64,000 bases of DNA from Acanthaster planci (Eukaryota; Echinodermata; Asteroidea; Valvatida; Acanthasteridae): the NCBI RefSeq assembly GCF_001949145.1, contig NW_019091443.1, positions 292,101-356,100 on the forward strand. The letters are read 5' to 3'. The position numbers and the translations under genes are program-made. This document shows, one piece after another, positions 1 through 13,400 of the stretch. Position 1 is the first letter of the stretch, and each line of letters begins with the position of its first letter. Below the pieces are notes generated by a model, which ran no database searches, had not been told where the DNA came from, and was given only the letters and a program-made list of their open reading frames with translations.

Positions 1-132
1 ACAAACGCACACTCCCCGAAATGTCCTACAATATATGGCAGATTTGATGGAAGTTGTAAAGTTCCTGCCCCAAACTAAACTGACTGTAATGCCCTAATCT
101 CAGTGCATTTGATTGCCTACTCTCTTAACAAG

Positions 133-279
133 GTGTTGCTGCCAGTTTACCTGAACCAGACCAGAGCAGAACTCCTCTTCACCGTGAACATTGAGAGTGG
201 AGATGCCGAAGGCACGAACAAGGGACATAGTTTCTATGAGCGGGGCGTAGCGCTTCTTTGCAGTGGGCTGTCTGCATGA
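133..279 (+). CDS. DYNC1H1: Cytoplasmic dynein 1 heavy chain, terminal coding exon
   Basis: The final exon of the dynein-1 motor heavy chain, the AAA+ ATPase that moves cargo towards microtubule minus ends. The exon starts after an AG acceptor at 131-132 and stays open for 48 codons to TGA at 277-279. Its product reads [19 protein letters not shown] near the start and [12 protein letters not shown] near the end. This matches the known C-terminal end of the animal dynein-1 heavy chain (LPVYLN-TRADLIFTVDF then [11 protein letters not shown]), part of the C-terminal domain behind the AAA ring. The five residues after the conserved cysteine-serine (GLSA and preceding) differ from vertebrates, which end almost at once. 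The segment between the two conserved blocks is glycine- and acid-rich and slightly longer than in vertebrates. The rest of the gene lies before position 1. Axonemal heavy chains end differently, so I favour dynein-1. Confidence 0.85.
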   Translation: MLLPVYLNQTRAELLFTVNIESGDAEGTNKGHSFYERGVALLCSGLSA

Positions 280-2400
280 AAGGCGGCAGCCAAAATGTGG
301 GAAATGGATATTCCAGGGACTTTAGCACAGCAAAGAACCATCATGTACCATTATGTCATGGCTGATTAACATGGCCTTTTCCTGTCAAGCTCCATTCATT
401 GATCTGCAGTAATTTAAATACAGTTAGTTGAAGGTAATGCATACATTCAGTTTATAAAACAAATGTAAAAAAGTTGGGTGAAAGCTGTTCCTGGTGTATG
501 CTGGACTGCAGCACAGGATATATTTGTGTGGGGTTGTGTCCACATGGTACTGTAATACTTAAGAATATGCGTGTAATCCAACTATATAGACAATGACGAC
601 GATGTGTTCTAGCGGGAAACTTGGCAGTTATTTTCTTGTAATTGGTGGGTATTTACAAAATTCATCACCTTCACGGATGATGAGGTTGTATTTAAGACCT
701 TGATTTACTTGCATGATTAGATTTTAGATGAGGAAGTCAGATACCATTAACATAGATGTGAATTTTAACAACACTTCTGATGTTTCTTGTCATTGAGAAT
801 CATAGCAGATACTACATGGGGATGAATAGTAGAGAAAAGAAATTTGAGAAGAGAAATGGGGGATTCAAATCAGGATTTGTGAGTTTTTGATGCATATTTG
901 ATATTTAAATGGGCTCTAGCTGTTATCATCTTAGATTTTAAATGGCTGAGGAAGTAAAATAGGAGGAAGAAAATACAAAATACTTTTCTTTAGCAAGTAG
1001 TGCACGATATTTGTCATCTTTGTGTAGATTTAAGTCATAATGTCTGCATGTGAAACAAAATATTGGCTGTTTTGATTGACTTACGTTGAAAAAAAAACCT
1101 ACTTTAATGTTTAAACCTTGTGGGTCAAAAATCCTCAGTTTCTGTAAACTTTTTGTTTTCTTTAATACTTATCACATCTTAATAGTGGTAAAAGGAAAAG
1201 AATTTACTGCAATACAAAGCTAGCCACAGCTGAAAATAGAAATCTAGAAAATGTTTAGAATATGTGGCTGATTTAGTTGGATATCTTTAGACGAGTTAAT
1301 GCTCTACATGTACATGTATGTTAGAGGAAAGGAAATGACAAGTTTGCTAACAATTAAAGTTCAGTGTCGTGAAAGTACAGTGTAGCTGTCCATAAGGTAA
1401 CTAAGGAAATTATTGTTGGAAAGCATATTTGTTTAATGATAGTTATGGGACTAAGCTCCCTGTAGAATAGTTCTTTCAGGAAAGCTTACATTTTTCGAAA
1501 GAAATGACTGGAGGCCATTTCCAATGTCTATAATCAATGCGTTTTTGGAAATTGCCAGTAGTAGTTCATTTTTGATTTGGCAGAGTACGTGCAAGCCTTC
1601 ACATGATCTGCATGGTTGCTGTCATCTATTACGTCAGTGTGCTTAACTGCAGTCATCTGAATTACAGCGTTTCCTGAACACTGAATTGGAGAGCAGAACA
1701 AACCATGACTGCAACTTTTGATTTTAGCTTTTCAACACTTTTTAGCCACAAGGAAATGTAATGCACAAATAGCAAGTGAATGACCTATAAATGATAACAC
1801 CTTATTATGAAGTTTGATATTTGGTTAATGCTGTGGATAATTTTAATGGTGTATTTCTTCAAGAATTCCCTTTAAAACATAAATGCATGCTACATATACC
1901 ACAATTAAACGTAATGATCTTTAAATTTAAAGTAGGTATTTACACATTGATCAAGTTTTGGTTTGGGGTTTTTTCATGTTTCTTTTTTTTTTAATATATT
2001 TTATTGTCTGTTGTGATTAAATGAAAGAATAGACTAGAATAGCTTTTCTACAGTGTAACTTTGTTGTCATTTCTTTGTACTTGAATAACAGGCAAATGAC
2101 AGCCATTAGTTTATTTGTTTGGTTGGGTTTCATTTCAATCAAACACTGGCTCAGAAAGTCCTTACCAACTCAGTCCTGAAGCACAGCATAATCCTATCAG
2201 ATTGTTCTGTTGGTGTGGCATCAAAGTGCTTTAAAGACTTCTTTCAGTGCTGGCAAGAATTCTTTCTCACACCAAAGAACAGTCCCTGACAGTCCCAAAT
2301 CCTCTGATTTCAATATGATTTTACATACACTAGAGGGTTAGTGTTTATAGGGGTAGCTGAATTGAGTCGTGAACAGAACATAGATTATTCCTTCATGAGG
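280..2400 (+). other. Probable 3' UTR and downstream DNA of the dynein gene
   Basis: AT-rich sequence with no coding signal on either strand directly follows the dynein stop codon, so its first part must be 3' UTR. I see no canonical AATAAA close to the stop. The first plus-strand ones are near 2661 (gtgAATAAAaac) and 2759, with a weaker ATTAAA-like site near 1352, so the UTR end cannot be fixed. Confidence 0.45.
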
Positions 2401-2736
2401 GATCCAGTTAAACATGTAGAAACAAAAAATTTATTTTAACAAATTGGCATGAAGCTTGGATGCAATGAGACAATTCTGTCCATGTGTCAATGGCATACAC
2501 AACTCCGAAAAAATAACTCCTGTTGATTACAACTACACAGGGGGCACATCTGTCTTGAAATTAATTTTTATTGAAAGTGGAAAGTACTGAAAATCCATAT
2601 TTTTATACCCTTTTGTATCATGATACTCCCATTTTATGTGGCAAGATAATGGGTCATGTGAATAAAAACTAGCAAATGCCATGAAGTTGGAGCAAATAGC
2701 AAGCGCATTTACCAAGGAGTAAAAAAATTTCAAATT

Positions 2737-2821
2737 AGCAAATGCTTGAATTTTTAAAAATAAAATGTTTCTTTTACTTCTAGGCCTAAGCATTTGCTTG
2801 TACAAATGGTAGCAAATGCTT
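2737..2821. repeat. Short inverted and direct repeat AGCAAATGCTT
   Basis: AGCAAATGCTT occurs at 2737-2747, its perfect reverse complement AAGCATTTGCT at 2788-2798, and a third direct copy at 2811-2821. An 11-bp hairpin stem is therefore possible with a 40-nt loop. Function unknown; it may be the end of a small fold-back repeat. Confidence 0.5.
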
Positions 2822-5677
2822 AAATGTCAGTGACTAACTTAACAGCGGAATGGTTTTTGGCAAGGGCTTCCATTGTCTGTACGTACAGACACGCACAGAG
2901 CAGCTACATGTAGGACCTGATGAGCTGTGGCAACACAAAACCAAAACTACAGCATAGTAGATGCGCATGGTGAAGCAATTCCGATCTACAAAATCTATTT
3001 GGTGATGAAACTTCTCTGCCCAATGCAGAATGCAAGCAAAATGTGTTCCTTCAACTTGAAAAGCAGTATCATTTGGCTAATGGCGATTGAGTACTGTCAC
3101 GTGACTGCCACCTCCTTAAATGGATAAGTAACTGGTTAAAAAGCTCAACCTAAAAAATGAAGTGAAAGTGACGTCCGATGTTTCCAAAACATGGAACCAA
3201 CAAACTCATCAAGCTAAAACAGTGAGAATGTACTTCTTGACAAGATGCAATCACAAACTCTTCAGTTATCGACGTAAAAGATGACAAAATTACTACCTTT
3301 TTCATACAGCCCATCCATTTTGTATGCTTGACTCCTAATAGTAAATTTAATAGAGAAGCTTAACAATGCTTGTATTTCAGTTCTATGCACCCCCTCCTAA
3401 GTGCATATATTATTTTCTTCCGAATGACATTCGTGAATACTGCCATTTTGTCAATGTAATTTGCTTCTTTTTCAAGGTTGCACTGATCCAATCTTGAAAA
3501 CAAGCAAATACTGTACTCCAGTTCTAAAGCATTCACTCTATTTTATTCATACAAAACAAATAGCTTATTGTCCAGCAAAGTAAAAAGCAAAAAGCAAATA
3601 CTTCACTTTATGTGAATGCATTCCAGTGAAGCATACGCTTTGTGATTCATACAAACCTAAATAAAAGCTTTAACTTGGTAGTTACAGCCATTATTTTTTT
3701 ATTCATATGACCCAGTGTGAGGAGTTGACCCCAATAGAAGCTTCAGTGTCACAAAGAAATTAACATACAGGATGACCCACATCAGCTCAGGACATTGCAT
3801 CCATAATACTGTTTCCTGTTGGATTCTGTACATGTAGGTCAACATGGGCTTATTCTCACTTGCATTTCCCCAAAGTACAATTCCCATTGAAATAGTTTCA
3901 TGACAGTTAACTCGGAATATTTTTTAAGAAATAGTGCTGGTTGGAAGACTTTTTCCAAGCTGGCACTCCACATTCAACCATGTCGGTTGTATCCAGTGAT
4001 TTCTCAATTTCTTTGCCTGTGGCCTTGTCATCAGTGCCTAGAATCAATGGCACCACCAATAGCATGTTACTCAGGTCACTGGTTTTGGCAATCCTACTTC
4101 TTTGAATTTCTTCACTTATTTTCTGGATTAGGAATCTGTTACTCTAACAGAGCAGAATTTACATCTAAAGTCACATTGGCACCAAGCTGGGGCTTGAAGC
4201 TGAAGAAATGAGACCGAGGGTTACCCCCCTCCCCGAATGTCCAATCCCCATAGACACTCTAGACTATTGTTACCTAACACATCCCCCTAGATGTCTGAGA
4301 AGAATTCCTCAGATTCCAGTGAAACAATGACTAACACAAAGTGGGGGCCGTTCTCTCCGTCTCATATCTTGCTTCATACGTCCGTGTTTTCAGGTTTGTA
4401 TCTCCTTGCCAGTCCTCTTGCATGTACTTTTGTGTTATTTGCCCAAAACTCCAATACATGTATTATTAAAGAACAACGACAGATGACAACTGAAATCTGA
4501 CAATTTGACAGTTTCTCTCGGAAAGCAGACAATTTATTCAAGTAGCTTGTAAACATGGACTGGTATCAAGTAAATATATGCGTATCATGAAATAATTAGT
4601 ACAAGTTAACAAAACAGCTTGGTTCAGAATTAAGAGCTTGGTTCAGAAATGATGTACCTAATGAAGTGGACATTTTTCACATTTAGCAGATACTAGTTGC
4701 TTGTCAAAGCTAATTTATTTTACCTACATCATCAAAATGTTGGCCATAATAATACAATTAGCAAGTATCCCATACTTTAAAGACCTGTTAGTCATGTTAA
4801 GAGCAAAACACCATCTGGAAGAAAAGGTACCATTTGCCAAAATTTTTAAAGTGCATTTCTGACTGCAGAACATGACAACCATGACAACTTTCTTGATGAC
4901 TTCAAACATTTTAAGACAACCTGTTCTCAGCCGCACAATTGTAATAACAGTATGTAATATTATTTACATGTTATGTTTTGGTAAATGAAAAGCTCCATGC
5001 ATACTTGTCCAAACTTATTTAATACCATACTGTCCTTCAATGTTCATGAACATAAAATGTTCAAAGCTTCAAACACAACCATTCCATGTTTGAAGTACAT
5101 GTATATGTACCATTACAATGAACACAAACCACACTGGGCCTAAAGAAAAGCAGCTCCAATGTGGACATCGCTTCATTAAATGCTAGGGCTGAATGGCTCT
5201 CCAACGTGCGTGTGGAGTTATTAGTAGCACTGACCATGAATTACGTTTTAATGTGGCTTCTTTGGCTGAAATCTTCCTCAATCCTATCAAGTAATTTAGC
5301 TACCAGTATGTCACTTTCTCCATACAATACATAAACATGTACACAGGTATGTAGACTAAAATGACACTAAGCCCCATGTACAATGATGACTGTAAAATAA
5401 CGGCCTGAAAGCCAAGAAATACTGCAAAGCCCACTGCTGGTTTTGATGAGCAAGAAAAACACAGGCCTACTGTAAGTTTATGTTTCCTGATAAGGTAATC
5501 ACATAATGTAATACATGTAAGCAGATTCGGCATGTGAATTGACAATTCTAACAGCCTTACTTTGGTATGCTCCAATTTGAACATGCAACTATGCTACAAT
5601 AAGTATACAGCTTTTATTCATAGGAACAAATATTCAAGCTGATTCATGGACACATAATACATAATTCATACCATGTA

Positions 5678-5880
5678 CAGTCAAACCTCATTAATAAAAG
5701 GTCTATCAAACTTCGCAAGTTACCTTGTTATGACAGGAACCTTGTATTATCAGGAATAAAAACAATGAACAAAGGATTAAGACCCCAACATTTCTGGTCA
5801 TAAACAATTGTGTTGTATTGACAGAGCTCTTATTAAAGAGTTTTGACTTTTAACTACTGAGAAGCTTTTCTCAATCACTG
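5678..5880. mobile_element. Possible pogo/Tigger-like MITE terminus
   Basis: CAGTCAAACCTCATTAAT begins at 5678 and is directly preceded by TA. The pattern TA + CAGT...CCTC resembles the terminal repeats of pogo-type Tc1/mariner elements, which insert at TA. Similar TA-CAGTA starts occur near 10100 and 28780. The far end is not clear (a CACTGTA at about 5877-5883 would fit), so the element limits are tentative. Confidence 0.3.
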
Positions 5881-7101
5881 TAATGAGGGTGCTGGATTAA
5901 CTTGAGTATTGTTTTTTGTTAGCAGAAAAGACACCAAAATGACCAGCAATGAGACTTGCTCCCCAAAATACATATACATGTATATTGAAATACTGAAGTC
6001 TCAAGCCTTGCCACATGAACCTGTGTTTAATGTTAACAAGTTGTTGAATGAAGATCAAGTCAAGGAACAAGGCACACAAAGTAGCCACTGAACCCTAAAT
6101 TGGCTCGATATCTGGATCATAATGCATATTTATCACGTAGAGACTTCACAAGCTTTTGCTACAGCTGTTCATTCAGGCAAAGAGATACACCAAAAACATA
6201 TTCTTTTCAAGTTAAAGTTAGTATTTTTGTAAGCCAACAAGGAAAAATAAGTGAAGCTTTAAGCAACCTTTTGTCCTCATCAAATACATGGAATTGTGTA
6301 CTAATCTGAACATGCTGCATGTACCCAAACCAAATGAAAAAAAAAGTAAAAATGCATTTGTACCATCCAGAAAGTACCGACTGCCAGAATCTGTTCCGCC
6401 TTTACTGTCAGTCAATGTACATGAATCAAGTCAGCTGACTCCCCTTTCTGACCACCAACAGTATTATCTCATCTTTGAAGGAAAAACTTTTGTGACAGAG
6501 AATTTGGACTTGGGCACACGACACTTTCATTAAATATCAAACACACTTCTTCATTCACTGTTCAATGAAAAATATTGTCTTCTATTCTTACAAAAATCTT
6601 TACATACATGAAATAAGGTTGAACTTAAGAGACCATACTATGAGTAAAATAATGACTATGTATATGATTGACACTAACCAGTCTTAATCTCTCATATGTT
6701 GAAAAGAATGTTAGGAAAGTTTCACCATTAAACAATCTAACAACAATGTCAGTCTGTTTAGATAATGGTGAGCAACGCCTTGCACACTCCAAATGACTGA
6801 TAACAGAAGGATACTGATTAAATGGAAGCTCGCACTTGGGTTCACAGACTCAGAATTATATGACACTGGGTAATGCTAATAATTTGTAGACCGAGGCAAA
6901 TCTTAATTACTTCCTGGGCATGTGCTATCTGTGCATTTTTTTCAAAAGAAGCAACAAACGGCTTAAACCTGAAGGCCTTAACTTCATAAAATTCAACCCT
7001 TATGATTCCTCCAACTGTTTAAGGAGTCAGGACCATTGAGGGCAAGACAAGTTATGTGTCATTGCTAGTCATTTCAACATCCCCAGAGGGTTTCTAAAGT
7101 A

Positions 7102-7107
7102 TTTAAT
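7102..7107 (-). promoter_or_regulatory. Candidate poly(A) signal (ATTAAA) of the ADF/cofilin gene
   Basis: On the minus strand ATTAAA lies about 120 nt beyond the ADF/cofilin stop codon. It is the commonest AATAAA variant and the first such signal downstream, which makes it a reasonable but unproven cleavage signal. Confidence 0.4.
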
Positions 7108-7225
7108 ACATTTTGTATATGAGACAATTACTAACCATCATTTTTTAAGGAAAGTACACTACTTTTTCGAACTGTTTGCAGATTGCCCTGCATACAATAG
7201 ACATCATTCCATTTTTCGGGAAAAT

Positions 7226-7400
7226 TTAGAAATGGTTGGGGTTCTTCCTCTTGATTTCTTGAAACACGGTATCCCTCTCAAAGTCACTGACATCGTTGCA
7301 CTGCATATTTATCTTACAGCTTTCATTTAAGGCGCACTTAACGGTGTCTCCTGAAGACGTGTAGATCATCTTCCGCTTGATAGGCTCACAATCATCAGCC
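7226..7400 (-). CDS. ADF/cofilin-family protein, terminal coding exon
   Basis: Last coding exon. On the minus strand an acceptor (TTACTCCCAG) precedes GGCTGATGATTGT; the first base completes a TGG tryptophan codon started in the previous exon. It encodes 57 residues to TAA at 7228-7226. The motif IKRKMIYTSSGDTVK is the ADF/cofilin long actin-binding helix (cofilin: KSKMIYASSKDAIK), with both basic residues before Met kept. The C-terminal part, with CNDVSDFERDTVFQEI, corresponds to the end of the ADF-H fold. It lacks the usual extended C-terminus of vertebrate cofilin and ends KRKNPNHF. Confidence 0.85.
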
Positions 7401-10400
7401 CTGGGAGTAAGAGGAAAGTAGAAATATGATCCAATTTAGAAAGCATACATTACTAAAAAAGTCCTGACCATTCTTGAAACCAACTCAGCTCCCTGTGCAG
7501 TTAAATGCTGCCATCCTGTTGTTTGAGTCCTGTTTGCATGCCATGTAATTGATTGTGGGTAACGAATTAATTTAGGGTACGGTCAGACAAGGTGCCAAAT
7601 AATACACATGTAGTTTATGGGACAAGTTATGTCGACAAGTTGGCACAACTTGGTCACCCAACAATCAGAGAATTGGCACAAGTTGCAGCAGAGATAACGA
7701 TCTCCCCCTCCCCTTCAGCAACAAGTCACGAAATAACATGGGAAAGAAACTGATCCTACTTTGCAGCGGTGTTGTATTTGAGTCGATCACAAGTCCTTTC
7801 ACAAAGTCCCTTAACGAGTCTTAAGTCCCTTCACAGTGCCAGTCGTAAGTACCAGGGTGGACGACAAAAGAATGCGTCAGTCACAGTTCACTTGAATAGC
7901 TTGTAAGTAGACCGATTGTGCTGCTGGGTCATGTGGTTTACAGTGGGAATTAATATCAACAAACATGGTGTCCACCAAAAGCAAAGTGTTTTTTAAGTAT
8001 CACATACTGAAAATAACATGGACAGCAGTACCATACTCGGACTACTGATATGCTTGGTACTACACTGTTGTAAACAACACTCACCACACACTTTGCTATG
8101 GGAATGATACAAACTTTAAGTCATGATTTAGCGGGCACAATTGGTCTATTGGCTTGACATGTGATGAACTTGGGATGGACTTACAGGGATTTGTGATGGA
8201 CTCAAATATTGTACAACACTGCTTTCCAACATTCCGTAGTTTATTTAATCTGATCCAATGGCCCTTTTCCAATACTTACTTCCGTCTCCGGGTATGTCTC
8301 CAAAATCAATTCCCAATTGTAGGTCTGAAGCGTTCAAATTAAATAATAATATAGGTGTTTATAAAGCACCTGTAACACAGATCAAACCGTGGCACACACA
8401 CGGTCTCGGTGGCCAGTATGTGCATAGTACTGTACCACATCCATGCACAGTCTTGTAGTGTTTCTTTTCATATCGATCTTCACATTTCCTTCGTAATTTC
8501 GGTATCATAATCGTTTTTATTCATTTTTGGGTAGTATTTGTTCATTCTTTTAAGACCAACCTTTTTATTATTTTCGGCACAAAGATCTAACCTTGTGATA
8601 ATGGGAATAAGTTTGGAATGATTATGCGACATATTCTTTTTGACAAAAGTTTTAAAATCTAGCAAGAAAGTAAAAACAACGGTAGGGGCCTAGGTGATTT
8701 AAGTGAATTTTCAAGTAGGCAAGCCTGTTTTTGTATATGTATACGTAGAATAATCATACATTTAGAGTTAAAAGTAAGTAGTGATCCCGAACAAATTGTG
8801 CAGTTGATTGGCCTCTTATTAGATAGTAATACCAAAGCACTGAATGTGCTCCATAAACCTAACGAGTCGGAGAACCAGTTTAGTTTTTGATACCAATATG
8901 CCGTAGTTGTTCTCACTTTAGTGTCAAAATTAGTTTTAAATTAAAGTAATATGAATTTCCTGTGATTTGGCGGAACTGTGAATGACGAATAGAACAAAAA
9001 AGCAGGAAGGATGGTTTGTGTATACGCAAAAGCATTTCAAATCCAAGTGTTTCTTTCATTCGAAAAAAAAGGGGAAATGTTGACAGGTCATAATACAATC
9101 GGCCAGTCAAATGTCACTTATCAAAGTACTTACACATTAACATCTCGACAACTGGCACCTATGTTGACAAAAAAACGGATACCCGGTTTCAAAAATTCCC
9201 GAAATGCACACCCCTACATATGTGAGGGTCAGCAACAGTATTTGTTCATGTTATTTCTTGTTCAATAAAAAAGATTAGGGCCGGCACGACTTGCTAGGTT
9301 GGGGCAGGTAACCTGAAGTACAACTCATTAGTACATACTCATTTTGTTTGGCCTAAGTTCAAAGAGCTAAACACACACGATAAAAATTGTACTCACCATC
9401 TGACGAAAACAGGATATGACTGAGGACTTGTTTTCCGTGCTTTCGCCTCATCATCAGAAAGCTCATGCAAGTACACTGCGTATCCACACTTCATTTCACT
9501 CAGTTTTGCCAGGACTAACTCGTACGGTGATCTTTCGTGACCGCAACTATGCACCCTTATGGAAGTATCCGCATCGTTTGGATTTGCATGACAAATGTCA
9601 AGCAAAATCCAGGTCAATTTGCAGCTACAACTGCCAAATTCAGCCAGCATTTTCTTGGCGTCTGGGGTGAGTTGTATGCCTGATTTTGGCTGTAAAGAAC
9701 ATAAAAGTAAAAAAAAAAACAATTTGACAAATCAAATCTGCTGAAAATGAATACGGACACACATATTGAGACACCAACGAACTGCTTTCTGTGGCAAGGA
9801 CGCCCACATCAAGCATCAGGATGGGAAAGTTAGTATGAACATGCTGAAACAGGTTTTGGACAATTACTGAAAGTCTGAAAATGAAAATATGCCACTAAGT
9901 GTTAGGAGAAACCAACATATTTGACACATGAAATATGAAGAACATGTCGCACAATTTCATGAAATCGAGCTGGATATGGAATTTCGCTGCAGCCACTTCC
10001 TGTATGTGTTCTTAGCCACAGTTGGCCACGGGATGCTGGGGGGGGTTATTAAACATGGACCAATCACACCAAGCATCATTTATGCCTAAATGGCAAGTAC
10101 AGTAAACTCCGACCAAGTCGGCACTCTCGGGACTCAGGAAATTATGACCACTTACACGGATGCCGACTTGTGTTATACATGTAAGTCATCATTTTGCCGA
10201 CTTACACGTACACATGTACTGCCTATGTAAATTATGATTCCTTGCGCTAATTCAATGACTTTGATTTACCCTAGTTTATTTCTACCTTCATGGTTGATCC
10301 CAGCAAATTTGTTCTCGATTATCCTGCAAATTTAATAGTCGATCATGTGCCCCTAAGGACAAAGCAAGGACGGCAAGCCACTTGCATATCACATCACGAC

Positions 10401-13400
10401 TCGACAGTGCAGTACACACATGTAAGTGATACAGTTACGGTACAGACAGCACACATTCATCCACACGCGCACATTGGTTCATTCAATCAGGCCAGTTGTG
10501 GCTAAGAATTACATACAGGAAGTGGCTGCAACCAAATTCCCTATACATTACTCAAAAAAAGTTAAAAGGACCACTTTATCCTTAACTTGTCATTTTTTTC
10601 CAAGCAACGATTGGGGCCTAGTTCTTGAATTTTGTGTTTGTATAGATGGTGTTTTCATTGGAATAAAAAAGTGAAAGAACGTTTCAAAATATCAAATGCA
10701 CATTTTCAGCAGTAAAACATCTCATATGTATACACAAAATAAAAAGTTCTCCTTAACTTTTTGGAGTAGTGTACTTGTATCAATCGCAGCAGTAGTAAAC
10801 CATTTGGTCAAAGCATGGTTCTGACCCTTTTTCCCTTGGTATACAGGATATACATGTAAGCCTCCGTAAGGAAAATCTTTTTGCCATAGTGAGCAGTATT
10901 TCTATGCATAAACACATCTACCAAAGAATCCATGCTAAATATCATGTAGAACCTATGGCAGAAAATTCTTTTTTCTATGGGGTCCATGAGAGCGCAGCAG
11001 AGGATGAATGTCAGTTCTAGCGGTACAGAGTAAGAGGTGCACATTCTGGCAAAATGTGCACGCACAAAATACAGCAGATGTCAAGTGATGTCAGGAAAAA
11101 GAAAAAATGGCTTGTTTCCCATATCCCGTCAGCACCCAGTATGGAGGGAGTATACAAAGGGCCCTGTTAACAGGCCTAAAGCATGTCAAGTGGCAGTCTG
11201 AGTAGCTAGGACTCTACGAAGTGCCAGTTAACTGGACATGGTCCGCAATGTCAAGAGGAAATTTGCTTTTCTTCCTAAATGGAAGTAAACTTTACAATAT
11301 CATATCACTGTGCAAGCTTCAAGCACAACATGCGCGACGTGATTGCGATACATAGTCTGGACACCAGTTTGCTTTTGCATTTAATATCAATGATAGTTAA
11401 CGTATCACAAGCAGACGAAATGCACATATGACAGTGGAGGGCATCATGTTAATCTCTGAAAAGGCCCCACAAAAAATCTGTGAGTGTGTGGCACGCATTT
11501 GCATTGCGCTTGATCACAATCACATCAACAACTACCACAAGACCACTTAACATGTGAGAAAAACATCAATTTTCAAGCAAAAAATGAAAATCTGAAACAA
11601 TCATAAACCTTTGTGTATAAAAAATAAGCACAAGGGTCAGCAACAGTGTTTAATTTTCCCAAAAAGATTTCGGGTCTGTGCAATTTGCTAGGTTGGAGTG
11701 GGTGAAATTTTGGTTTCGGTAAGAGTTCCATATATATTGACTTAACTAATTTTCACTTGCAGTAGATCATTAGCCATCAGAGAATGACTACATGCCCTTT
11801 TTTCAGCAGTGAAAATGTTGAACCATATATACTTAGAAAACACAATCAAGATCAGTCTCATGGAATGTGCACAGGGGTATCCAGTGATGCTCGTATATGG
11901 AACTCTTTCTATGGTTTCTATTTGATCGTCTCACCATGTTTACTACATCAATTCATTCTTGATTACTGAATAGGTGATAAACAAAACTGGGATCTATCTG
12001 TTTGGTCAGGGAACCAGACAGTGATGAAGAGTGATGTACCCCAGAGTGTGGCATTGTGAAAGAATGTTAAAGGAGAGCAAACAGAATTGCATGCAGAGTT
12101 GGGATTTAGAGAGAAACCACTGCGACAGCGTGGCGCTACTGACATGCATATCCACACTGCTCACTTGTCCGATTCCAGCCACACTGGGCAACAACACCCA
12201 ACTTGTGAAAATACCTGACGGCTGTTTCTTTAAATACATTTATAGTGCTCACACATAATCAAGGCTTCATCACAGGTAACACACAGTCAACTGTTGGGAT
12301 CAAGGTGTTTATCGCTGTCTAGTCCCTGATCCAAACATTGTTTATCACCTGTTTAATGATTGAGAATGAATTGATGAAGTGAAACGGCCACGTTGAGACA
12401 ACCCAACAGAAACCAAAATTTCACAAAGATAATCAAAAATTGCCCATAATAATGAATGACCTTAACACTAACATTCCTCAATCCTTCAAAATCCTCAAAG
12501 CGGTTTTGGTGGATTTTAAAGCACTAAGGTTGACTGCGAAGAATGTACTCTCTCAAGGTTGTGGGTTAGACTTTGTTTACATTCAGCCAAGCATAAATTC
12601 ATGTCCACATTCTGTGTGAAATTCTCCACACTGCTCTAGGATACTATTCACACTGCCTCACCACAAGGAGGAATTGCTGGAGGATTTTGAAGGGTGAGGC
12701 AGTGAACACCCCTCAATCAGGAAATAGACCATCTGGGAGTACTGAGGCTTTATTCAATTTTTTCATGGGGGCAGTTTGATGATTTTGAAGGACTGAGGGT
12801 GTCTAGCCAAAAGGGCCTAAGCAGAATTCCGTATACGGCCAACACTACTTTTTCCTTAAAATATTATAACAGCCATCAGAAAGTGACGACGTCCTAAAAT
12901 AGTGAAAAATAGCTGAGCAACTTCTGAAACATTTATTTCAAAAATACTTAAGTTTTTCAGACAAGTCTCATAGGTTTGTGCACATGGGCATCCAGTGTTG
13001 TTCATATACGGAGCCCCTTCCGGAAGATTTTTCATAAAGTCCCCACTTTTTTGGGGGGGGCCCCCCAGGGTATTAGCTGTGGGGCCAAGGATAAGGACAT
13101 GGAGGTAGTCCAGCAGACTGACCGACCATTTTCGGTGGTGGAGGATGACATTTTGTGTCGTTTTTATCTCGGGACCGCTCTGGCTGCTGCGGTGACCTGG
13201 AAACACCCACTGGGCGGGATGTGTACACACGACATGCTGTGTAGCGGCGACAGATTGCGAGACTTAACCCCCCCCACCACCAAAAATGGTCAAACCGAGA
13301 TGCAGAGCAAGTGCGGTCATTGGTGGGCTCGACGCATGTGCAGTCTGTTAAAACACGAACAGCATGAACTTAGCAACAGTCAGCGGGTGGAAGCCAGAAA

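Larger units (their letters stand above)
2401..7101. other. Intergenic stretch, no supported gene
   Basis: Only short open frames occur here (about 100 codons at most) without recognisable protein families or consistent splice signals. Visible structure is limited to the inverted repeat near 2.74-2.80 kb and a possible pogo-like transposon end near 5.68 kb. The lower-coordinate end of the ADF/cofilin 3' UTR probably reaches to about 7.08 kb. Confidence 0.5.

Noticed and set aside
3900-4211. Plus-strand frame of 103 codons
   Set aside because: No recognisable domain or splice context, and no conserved composition; likely chance.
11935-11937. Alternative ATG/GTGAGA as ADF/cofilin first exon
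   Set aside because: Weaker donor than the 14.76 kb site and located inside a dispersed repeat; kept only as a fallback.
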